A stretch of 64,000 nt of DNA from the NCBI RefSeq assembly GCF_964355755.1, contig NC_092670.1, forward strand, positions 38,179,795 through 38,243,794. The letters run 5' to 3'. Positions 34,201-46,200 of the stretch are shown here, piece after piece. Below the pieces are notes generated by a model. That model searched no databases. It was not told the DNA's origin and was given only the letters and a program-made list of their open reading frames with translations. The stretch comes from Antedon mediterranea. Lineage: Eukaryota > Echinodermata > Crinoidea > Comatulida > Antedonidae. Position 1 is the first letter of the stretch. Every line of letters starts with the position of its first letter. The position numbers and the translations under genes are program-made.

Positions 34201-37200
34201 CTGAACAAATACAAAAGAAATATATATAATTTGCTCAGCTTGGAAGAAATTATCTTTTCAGTTTTAGCCCAGCACTGGTGTGCATATATGTTTTTCACGA
34301 AACTGACTATCAAACTTTATGTGACAAAAAAATGTGATGTACTCTATCACTACCATATTTGGGCATATCACTACCATATTTGGGCATATCACTACCATAT
34401 TTGGGCATATCACTACCATATTTGGGCACATCACACCCTTTTTTTTTATCAAACTAGTTATATGTAGACATATCTTTATATACACAGTATGGAGAAATTA
34501 ATTTGATCCTGAATAGTATACAAAACATACAAAGACAAGACATACAAACGTAGTTATATTCGAGGATTCATCTTTAAAAGCAGTTGACGATGGATCGTTA
34601 AGGTTCTCAGTAAATGTTTTACTAAATGCCATAGATACAGGGATTACTGATATACCTGAAAAAGAAGTAAAAAAGAAATTTTCTAAAAGAAATCTCAGTT
34701 GAGAATTTAGAAAAATGTTGTGAAGCCATCACTGCATCGCACATAATTTCACATTGTATAATATTAGATGTATGAGATAATATATTTGTATAAAGAATTG
34801 TATTCAACATTTAAATAATAAGCCTACAGTCTTACCTTGAACAAGAAGTGGTACCCCATCTGAGGAAAATAAAGTTGCACTGTGTGGGCCTGCTCCATAG
34901 CCACTGCAGGTGTAATACCCTTGGTTGTCAATAGTAACCATCACTGTTATTGATTCTCTGTTGCTTGTCGAAACAAGAGATACGCCATCTTTGTACCATT
35001 GCCAGTTGTCTGAGTTGAATACTGCGCAGATCATTTCAACACTATCATACAGATTAGCTGTTACCGAATTTGGAAGAACTGTAAACACCGGAGGATCTGA
35101 AACATAAAATATGATAAATTGGTAAAGAGAGCAAACTACTTGTTTTTCAGCTTAATCTAATAAATCGCTTTCATATACTTGTGTCATTATATTTTCTCAG
35201 TAACTTTTCTCACCTGGTTCAATTTCGCAAAACTCTCCACTATAGAATAATTGGCAAATACATTGAAATACTCCATTGTCGGCCTGGCAGACACCATCAT
35301 TTAAACATACTATATCTGTACATGCATCTGTAATAAAAATCATATAGGTAAAGAAATCGGTGACTGTATGTGGCAGTCAATGAATTGAAGACTCTTTAAA
35401 AAGAGAAACGTAAGATAAGTTAAACAAAGAAGACCAGCACTCACACACATTGATGTACGAGATACTGGTATGCAGAGAGAATGAACTGGCTGTCACAATG
35501 ACAGATAAGAAGTTATGGAGGAATTTAGTCATAAAAGTTCGGTTATGTCCCGGAGTAAGTAAGTAAGTAAGATCGAATTAACAAAATAAAAATAAAAGCA
35601 GAACTTACCAATAACAGAAACCATAAAAGAACATGTTGCAGTATTCTCATATATATCAGTAGCAGTATATGTAACTGAATATGTGCCAACTTCCCATTCA
35701 TCGTCTGGTGATGCAGAAGCAGATAAGGTAACTTCTTCTCCAGAGTTATCGTCAGGTTCTGGAACTTCCCAAGTAACGCTTCTGTCAATGTCGCTAACAA
35801 CATTACTAGGGCATACAAGATTTGGGATTTCTTTATCTGAAAACAATTATTAATAGGCCTATATAAATATGAATTTTAACTGTTTACCAGGAAATAGATT
35901 ATATGAATCCGTTGTTTATGTTGTAATTTCTTCTTATCTGAATAAAAAAAATACTGTTGGTTTGTTTCGGAAAAAGGACATATTGACTTTTACCAGTACT
36001 GTATAGGTTTTGAGTGTTACGTTTTGTCAACCTTTCTCATTACATATGGCAGACATTGCACTAGGGATCATTCAAATGAATTCTAAATGTTTTATATTTC
36101 TTTAAAAAAAGATCTGCGTGTGCTCACCTTCGACATTTATATCAAAGGAACATTCTGCAACATTTCCCGATGAGTCTGTAGCAACATATTCGACAGTTGT
36201 ACGTCCAATAGGGAAGCTGTCACCCGGTGAATGAGATGACGATGTCGCCACTTCACCAGAGTTATCTTCAACTTGAACAACCCAGACGACAATGGCTTCT
36301 GGGCTCCTGGAATCGGTTTCAACAACAGGAAATAAAGGACACGTGATAGTGGGATCTTCAAAATCTATAATTAGAATATAAAAATGGATTCAATTGAATG
36401 ATAGATACCTCATATTAATAAAATCAATTTCACTTCATTTCAATAACATTTATTCAATAATGGTAAGACAAATAATACAAGAATAATAAACAATAAGAAA
36501 CAGTAAATACAAAACAAAAACAAGAAGAGGTAAATAAGAGAAAGGAATGCCATCATTGAGGTCATGATATAGATATTGAAATATTGAATTAAAGATTGGA
36601 ACTCGCATTAACACCACGAAGTTACTATTTTTATACCTACACATGAGGTATACCTATTCATGATTAATACTAATTAATCAAATAAATTAATCAAATATTC
36701 CATCTACTTACCTTTCACTGAGATCGTAAATGTGCATTCTTTTGTGTTACCAGCAACATCGAATGCCATAAAAGTGACCTCAGTTTCCCCAACGGGAAAC
36801 GAGGAACCAGCAGGAACACTAAAGGTTTCTGAGGCAATATCTACGTTGTCAGTTGCAGTTGCCGTGTAGTTTATTACAGCTGTTTTGGCGCCATCAGTTA
36901 AATTGGTGGTTATATCACTGGGGCAAGTTACCGTAGGAGCCTCGTTGTCTTAAATGAAACATATTAAAACCGCAATAATGTAATATTGTCATTATTTTCG
37001 TAATTACGTTATCGCATGAGTGTCAGTATATTAAATGAAAAGTTCAATAATGACTTTTTATAATGAAATTATCTTAGCGAGTCCAGTTTCTTAAATAAAA
37101 AGCAGGACAATAACACTGTAATATACATTACTGGAAATTTGATACAAGATATTTTTGTTTTGTATTATATCAATAAATTATGCATAGAATAAGTAACTTA

Positions 37201-40200
37201 TACAGTAAAGACATACAGTATATGCATTAACTGTTGACAGATTTAATGAAAGGGAAACAAATATAGCCACACTGCAGATATGTTATTTAAATAATAATTA
37301 TTAAGTCAACATTACACAAATACTGTATATGAAACTATTGAAAAATTGCTATTAGGAGGAATAGACACTTCAATAATAAGTATAAATATAATAATAATAA
37401 TAATAACGAGGCAAGCAGTTTATATTTAATATTACTTATATGGTACAACTGTCGAACAATTGAACTTCAATCAAAGTGTAATAAGTAAAAAACAAGCAAA
37501 TGACATTTGATAAAGTTATTCTTACCAACTACTGTGACAGGGAATGAACAATTTCCCATATTTCCAGCTTCATCAAAAGCTGTAAAAGTTACAATGGTTT
37601 CACCGAAGCTAAACATTGAACCCGAAGGTATATCAAAACTTTCAGAGGTAATACCAACATTGTCAGAAGCGGCTGCTGTATAGTTTACAACTGTCATTCC
37701 AGCACCCTCATTTAAAATTGTGGATACATTGTTTGGACACGACACAGCAGGAGGATCGATATCTGAAAATATATATTATTAGTAATAAATACTACTGTTA
37801 GAAAAAGTTACATTTTTTTGTGGTTTTTGTAGTGGTTAAATATATTACAAATTCGGCCTACCTGCAGGTAGTGTTGTTGATATCAGTGTCGTTAATACTT
37901 CAGTTGTTGCTGCTTTTGTTGTTGATACTTCAGTTGTTGCAGCTTTTATTGTTGATTTAGTTGTTGATGCTTCTGTCGTTGGTGCCTTTGTCGATGATGT
38001 ATCTGTTGTTGATGCTTCAGTTGTGGCCGCTGCTGTTGTTAATATTTCAGTTGATGATAATTTAGTTGTTGGTGCTTCTGTCGTTGGTGCTTCAGTTGTT
38101 GGTGCTTCTGTCGTTGATGACTTTGTCGATGATGCATCTGTTGATACTTCAGTTGTAAATGTTTCTATCGTTGATGCTTCTGTCGTTGGTGCTTCTGTCG
38201 TTGGTGCTTCTGTCGTTGACGCTTCTGTCGATGACGCTTCTGTCGTTGATGCTTCTGTCGATGATGTTTCAGTTGTGGCCGCTGATGTTGTTGATATTTC
38301 AGTTGTCGATACTTCAGTTTTTGGTGCTTCTGTCGTCGCTGCTTCTGTCGTCGCTGCTTCTGTCGTTGACGCTTCAGTTGTTAATGGTTCTGTTGTCACT
38401 GCTTCTGTCGTTGACGCTTCTGTTGTTGACGCTTCAGTTGTTGACGCGTCAGTTGTTGCTGCCTCTGTTGTGGATGAGGCTGTTGTGATTGATACTTCAG
38501 TAAACATTTCAGATGTTGATGCTGCAGATATAGATAATTCAGTTAACGGCTGGTCAGAAGTTGATGTTGTAGCAGTAAGCTCTGGGAATGGTTCTTCGGT
38601 GTTTATTAATTCAGTGAACTCTCCTTCAATTTCTGTTGCCTCTGTAACTGGTTCTTCGGTGTTTAATAATTCAGTGAACTCTCCTTCAATTTCTGTTGCC
38701 TCTGTAAATGGTTCTTCGGTGTTTATTAATTCAGTGAACTCTCCTTCAATTTCTGTTGCCTCTGTAACTGGTTCTTCGGTGTTTATTAATTCAGTGAACT
38801 CTCCTTTAATTTCTGTTGCCTCTGTAAATGGTTCCTCGGTATTTAGTGATTCAGTTAACTCTCCTTCAATTTCTGTTGCCTCTGTAACTGGTTCTTCGGT
38901 GTTTATTAATTCAGTGAACTCTCCTTCAATTTCTGTTGCCTCTGTAAATGGTTCTTCGGTGTTTATTAATTCAGTGAACGCTCCTTTAATTTCTGTTGCT
39001 TCTGTAACTGGTTCTTCGGTGTTTAATAATTCAGTGAACTCTCCTTCAATTTCTGTTGCCTCTGTGAATGGTTCTTCGGTGTTTAGTGATTCAGTTAACT
39101 CTCCTTCACTTTTGGTGGCCTCTGTGGCTGGTTCTTCGGTGTTTATTAATTCAGTGAACTCTCCTTCAATTTCTGTTGCCTCTGTGAATGGTTCTTCGGT
39201 GTTTATTAATTCAGTGAACTCTCCTTCAATTTCTGTTGCCTCTGTAACTGGTTCTTCGGTGTTTATTAATTCAGTGAACTCTCCTTCAATTTCTGTTGCC
39301 TCTGTAACTGGTTCTTCGGTGTTTATTAATTCAGTGAACTCTCCTTCAATTTCTGTTGCATCTGTAAACGGTTCTTCGGTGTTTATTAATTCAGTGAACT
39401 CTCCATCAAATTCTGTTGCCTCTGTAACTGGTTCTTCGGTGTTTAATAATTCAGTGAACTCTCCTTCAATTTCTGTTGCCTCTGTAACTGGTTCTTCGGT
39501 GTTTAATAATTCAGTGAACTCTCCTTCAATTTCTGTTGCCTCTGTAACTGGTTCTTCGGTGTTTATTAATTCAGTGAACTCTCCTTTAATTTCTGTTGCC
39601 TCTGTGAATGGTTCTTCGGTGTTTAATAATTCAGTGAACTCTCCTTTAATTTCTGTTGCCTCTGTAAATGGTTCTTCGGTGTTTATTAATTCAGTGAACT
39701 CTCCTTCAATTTCTGTTGCCTCTGTGAATGGTTCTTCGGTGTTTATTAATTCAGTGAACTCTCCTTTAATTTCTGTTGCCTCTGTAAATGGTTCTTCGGT
39801 GTTTAATAATTCAGTGAACTCTCCTTTAATTTCTGTTGCCTCTGTAAATGGTTCTTCGGTGTTTATTAATTCAGTGAACTCTCCTTCAATTTCTGTTGCC
39901 TCTGTAACTGGTTCTTCGGTGTTTATTAATTCAGTGAACTCTCCTTTAATTTCTGTTGCCTCTGTAAATGGTTCTTCGGTGTTTATTAATTCAGTGAACT
40001 CTCCTTTAATTTCTGTTGCCTCTGCGAATGGTTCTTCAGTGTTTAATAATTCAGTGAACTCTCCTTCAATTTCTGTTGCCTCTGTAAATGGTTCCTCGGT
40101 ATTTAGTGATTCAGTTAACTCTCCTTCACTTTTGGTGGCCTCTGTGGCTGGTTCTTCAGTGTTCAATAATTCAGTGAACTCTCCTTCACTTTTGGTGGCC

Positions 40201-43200
40201 TCTGTGGCTGGTTCTTCAGTGTTCAATAATTCAGTGAACTCGACTTCACTTTTGGTTGCCTCTGTGAATGGTTCTTCGGTTTTTGAAAATGTAAGCCTTT
40301 CCTCAATTTCTGTTATCCCTGTGAGCGATTCTTCAGTGCTTAAATCAGTGAATGTTCCACGAATTGTTGTTGCATCTATTGCCGATTCTTCAGTGTTAAA
40401 ATCAGTGAACGTTCCTTCAATTTCTGTTATACTTGTGGGCGATTCTACAGTGTTTAAACCAGTGAATTTTCCATCAATTGTTGTTACATATATTGGAAAT
40501 TCTTCAGTGTTTAAATCAGTGAACGTTCCTTCAGTTGTTGTTGCATCTATTGGCGATTCTTCAGTCTTTAAATCAGTGAACGTTCCTTCAATTGTTGTTC
40601 CATCTATTGGCGATTCATCAGTGATTATATCAGTGAACGTTTCTTCAATTGTTGTTGCATCTATTGGCGATTCTTCAGTCTTTAAATCAGTGAACGTTCC
40701 TTCAATTGTTGTTCCATCTATTGGCGATTCATCAGTGATTATATCAGTGAACGTTTCTTCAATTGTTGTTGCATCTATTGGCGATTCCTTAGTGTTTAAA
40801 TCAGTGAACGTTCCTTCAGTTGTTGTTGCATCTATTGGCAATTCTTCGGTCTTTAAATAAGTGAACGTTCCATCAATTGTTGTTGCATCTATTAGCGATT
40901 CTTCAGTGTTTAAATCAGTAAACGTTCTTTCAATTGTTGTTGCATCTATTGGCGATTCTTTAGTGTTTAAATCAGTGAAAGTTCCTTCAATTGTTGTTGC
41001 ATCTATTGGCAATTCTTCAGTGTTTAAATCAGTAAACGTTCCATCAATTGTTGTTGCATCTACTGGCGATTCTTCAGTGTTTAAATCAGTAAACGTTCCA
41101 TCAATTGTTGTTGCATCTATTGGCAATTCTTCAGTGTTTAAATCGGTGAACGTTCCTTCAGTTGTTGTTGCATCTATTGGCGATTCTTTAGTGTTTAAAT
41201 CAGTGAACGTTCCTTCAATTGTTGTTGCATCTATTGGCGATTCTTCAGTGTTTAAATTAGTGAACGTTCTTTCAGTTGTTGTTGCATCTATTGGCAATTC
41301 TTCAGTCTTTAAATAAGTGAACGTTCCATCAATTGTTGTTGCATCTATTAGCGATTCTTCAGTGTTTGAATCAGTGAACGTTCTTTCAATTGTTGTTGCA
41401 TCTATTGGCGATTCTTTAGTGTTTAAATCAGTGAACGTTCCTTCAATTGTTGTTGCATCTATTGGCGATTCTTCAGTGTTTAAATCAGTGAACGTTCTCT
41501 CAGTTGTTGTTGCATCTATTGGCAATTCTTCAGTGTTTAAATTGGTGAACGTTCCTTCAGTTGTTGTTGCATCTATTGGCGATTCTTTAGTGTTTAAATG
41601 AGTGAACGTTCCTTCAATTGTTGTTGCATCTATTGGCGATTCTTCAGTGTTTAAATCAGTGAACGTTCCTTCAGTTGTTGTTGCATCTATTGGCAATTCT
41701 TCAGTCTTTAAATAAGTGAACGTTCCATCAATTGTTGTTGCATCTATTAGCGATTCTTCAGTGTTTAAATCAGTGAACGTTCTTTCAATTGTTGTTGCAT
41801 CTATTGGCGATTCTTTAGTGTTTAAATCAGTGAACGTTCCTTCAATTGTTGTTGCATTTATTGGCGATTCTTCAGTGTTTAAATCAGTGAACGTTCGTTC
41901 AATTGTTGTTGCATCTATTGGCAATTCTTCAGTGTTTAAATCGGTGAACGTTCCTTCAGTTGTTGTTGCATCTATTGGCGATTCTTTAGTGTTTAAATCA
42001 GTGAACGTTCCTTCAATTATTGTTGCATCTATTGGCGATTCCTTAGTGTTTAAATCAGTGAACGTTCCTTCAATTGTTGTTGCATTTATTGGCGATTCTT
42101 CAGTGTTTAAATCAGTGAACGTTCGTTCAATTGTTGTTGCATCTGTGGTATCGACATCAGTTGTTGGATTTTGTGCAGTTGATTTTTCAGCTAATAATTC
42201 AGTTGTTGCTTTCGTAGTTGTCTCAACATCAGTTGTTGGATTTTGTGCAGTTGATTTTTCAGCTAATAATTCAGTTTTTGCCTTAGTTGTCTCGGCATCA
42301 GTGGTTGGATTTTGTGCAGTTGATTTTTCAGCTAATAATTCAGTTGTTGGCTCAGTTGTCTCAACATCAGTGGTTGGATTTTGTGCAGTTGATTTTTCAA
42401 CTAATAATTCAGTTGTTGTCTTAGTTGTCTCGACATCAGTGGTTGGATTTTGTGCAGTTGATTTTTCAGCTAATAATTCAGTTGTTGCTTTTGTGGTCTC
42501 GACATCAGTTGTTGGATTTTGTGCAGTTGATTTTTCAGCTAATAATTCAGTTGTTGCTTTAGTGGTCTCGACATCAGTTGTTGGATTTTGTGCAGTTGAT
42601 TTTTCAGCTAATAATTCAGTTGTTGCTTTAGTGGTCTCGATATCAGTGGTTGGATTTTGTGCAGTTGATTTTTCAGCTAATAATTCAGTTGTTGCCTTAG
42701 TTGTCTCGACATCAGTAGTTGGATTTTGTGCAGTTGATATTTCAACTAATAATTCAGTTGTTGCTTTAGTGGTCTCGACATCAGTTGTTGGATTTTGTGC
42801 AGTTGATTTTTCAGCTAATAATTCAGTTGTTGCTTTAGTGGTCTCGACATCTGTAGTTGGATTTTGTGCAGTTGATTTTTTAGCTAATAATTCAGTTGTT
42901 GCTTTAGTGGTTCCTACCTCAGTGGTGGGATATTGTGCAGTTGATATTTCAGCTAATAATTTAGTTGTTGCTTGTGTAGTCTCGACATCAGTTGTTGGAT
43001 TTTGTGCAGTTGATTTTTCAGCTAATAATTCAGTTGTTGCTTTAGTGGTCTCGACATCAGTTGTGGGATTTTGTGCAGTTGATTTTTCAGCTAATAATTC
43101 AGTTGTTGCTTTAGTGGTCTCGACATCAGTTGTTGGATTTTGTGCAGTTGATTTTTCAGCTAATAATTCAGTTGTTGCTTTAGTGGTCTCGACATCAGTG

Positions 43201-46200
43201 GTTGGATTTTGTGCAGTTGATTTTTCAGCTAATAATTCAGTTGTTGCCTTAGTTGTCTCGACATCAGTAGTTGGATTTTGTGCAGTTGATATTTCAACTA
43301 ATAATTCAGTTGTTGCTTTAGTGGTCTCGACATCAGTGGTTGGATTTTGTGCAGTTGATTTTTCAGCTAATAATTCAGTTGTTGCTTTAGTGGTCTCGAC
43401 ATCTGTAGTTGGATTTTGTGCAGTTGATTTTTTAGCTAATAATTCAGTTGTTGCTTTAGTGGTCCCTACCTCAGTGGTGGGATTTTGTGCAGTTGATATT
43501 TCAGTTAATAATTCAGTTGTTGCTTTAGTGGTCTCGACATCAGTTGTTGGATTTTGTGCAGTTGATTTTTCAGCTAATATTTCAGTTGTTGCTTTAGTGG
43601 TCTCGACATCTGTAGTTGGATTTTGTGCAGTTGATTTTGTAGCTAATAATTCAGTTGTTGCTTTAGTGGTCCCTACCTCAGTGGTTGGATTTTGTGTAGT
43701 TGATTTTTCAGTTAATAATTCAGTTGTTGCGTTCGTAGTATCGACATCAGTAGGTGGATTTTGTGCAGTTGATTTTTCAGCTAATAATTCAGTTGTTGCT
43801 TTAGTGGTCTCGACATCAGTGGTTGGATTTTGTGCAGTTGATATTTCAGCTAATAATTTAGTTGTTGCTTGTGTAGTCTCGACATCAGTTGTTGGATTTT
43901 GTGCAGTTGATTTTTCAGCTAATAATTCAGTTGTTGCTTTAGTGGTCTCGACATCAGTTGTGGGATTTTGTGCTGTTGATTTTTCAGCTAATAATTCAGT
44001 TGTTGCTTTAATTGTCTCGACATCAGTGGTTGGATTTTGTGCAGTTGATTTTTCAGCTAATAATTCAGTTGTTGCTTTAGTGGTCTCGACATCAGTTGTT
44101 GGATTTTGTGCAGTTGATTTTTCAGGTAATAATTCAGTTGTGACTTTAGTGGTCTCGACATCTGTAGTTGAATTTTGTGCAGTTGATTTTTCAGCTAATA
44201 ATTCGGTTGTTGCTTTAGTGGTCTCGACATCAGTGGTTGGATTTTGTGCAGTTGATTTTTCAGCTAATAATTCAGTTGTTGCTTTAGTGGTCTCGACATC
44301 AGTGGTTGGATTTTGTGCTGTTGATTTTTCAGCTAATAATTCAGTTGTTGCTTTAGTGGTCTCGACATCAGTAGTTGGATTTTGTGCAGTTGATTTTTCA
44401 GCTAATAATTTGGTAGTTGCTTTAGTGGTCTCGACATCAGTGGTTGGATTTTGTGAGGTTGATTTTTCAGCTAATAATTCAGTTGTTGCTTTAGTGGTTT
44501 CGACATCAGTGGTTGGATTTTGTGCAGTTGATTTTTCAGGTAATAATTCAGTTGTTGCCTTAGTTTTCTCGGCATCAGTGGTTGGATTTTGTGCTGTTGA
44601 TTTTTCAGTTAATAATTCAGTTGTTGCTTTAGTTGTCTCGTCATCAGTAGTTGGATTTTGTGCAGTTGATTTTTCAGCTAATAATTCAGTTGTTGCTTTA
44701 GTGGTCTCGACATCAGTGGTTGGATGTTGTGCAGTTGATTTTTCAGCTAATAATTCGGTTGTTGCCTTAGTTGTCTCGACATCAGTGGTAGGATTTTGTG
44801 CTGTTGATTTTTCAGTTAATAATACAGTTGTTGCTTTAGTTGTCTCGACATGATTCGTTGGATGTTGTGCAGTTGATTTTTCAGCTAATAATTCAGTTGT
44901 TGCTTTAGTGGTCTCGACATCAGTGGTTGGATTTTGTGCTGTTGATTTTTCAGTTAATAATTCAGTTGTTGCTTTAGTTGTCTCGTCATCAGTAGTTGGA
45001 TTTTGTGCAGTTGATTTTTCAGCTAATAATTCGGTTGTTGCTTTAGTGGTCTCGACATCAGTGGTTGGATGTTGTGCAGTTGATTTTTCAGCTAATAATT
45101 CGGTTGTTGCCTTAGTTGTCTCGACATCAGTGGTTGGATGTTGTGCAGTTGATTTTTCCGCTAATAATTCGGTTGTTGCTTTAGTGGTCTCGACATCAGT
45201 GGTTGGATTTTGTGCAGTTGATTTTTCTGGTAATAATTCGGTTGTTGCTTTAGTGGTCTCGACATCAGTGGTTGGATTTTGTGCAGTTGATTTTTCAGCT
45301 AATAATTCAGTTGTTGGCTCAGTGATCTCGACATCAGTGGTTGGATTTTGTGCAGATGATTTTTCAGCTAATAATTCAGTTGTTGCTTTAGTGGTCTCGA
45401 CATCAGTGGTTGGATTTTGTGCAGTTGATTTTTCAGGTAATAATTCAGTTGTTGCCTTAGTTTTCTCGGCATCAGTGGTTGGATTTTGTGCTGTTGATTT
45501 TTCAGTTAATAATTCAGTTGTTGCTTTAGTTGTCTCGGCATCAGTATTTGGATTTTGTGCTGTTGATTTTTCAGTTAATAATTCAGTTGTTGCTTTAGTG
45601 GTCTCGACATTAGTGGTTGGATGTTGTGCAGTTGATTTTTCAGCTAATAATTCGGTTGTTGCTTTAGTTGTCTCGACATCAGTGGTTGGATTTTGTGCAG
45701 TTGATTTTTCAGCTAATAATTTGGTTGTTGCTTTAGTGGTCTCGACATCAGTGGTTGGATTTTGTGCTGTTGATTTTTCAGCTAATAATTCAGTTGTTGC
45801 TTTAGTGGTCTCGACATCAGTGGTTGGATTTTGTGCAGTTGATTTTTCAGCTAATAATTCAGTTGTTGGCTCAGTGATCTCGACATCAGTGGTTGGATTT
45901 TGTGCAGATGATTTTTCAGCTAATAATTCAGTTGTTTCTTTAGTGGTCTCGACATCAGTGGTTGGATTTTGTGCAGTTGATTTTTTAGGTAATAATTCAG
46001 TTGTTGCCTTAGTTTTCTCGGCATCAGTGGTTGGATTTTGTGCTGTTGATTTTTCAGTTAATAATTCAGTTGTTGCTTTAGTTGTCTCGGCATCAGTATT
46101 TGGATTTTGTGCTGTTGATTTTTCAGTTAATAATTCAGTTGTTGCTTTAGTGGTCTCGACATTAGTGGTTGGATGTTGTGCAGTTGATTTTTCAGCTAAT

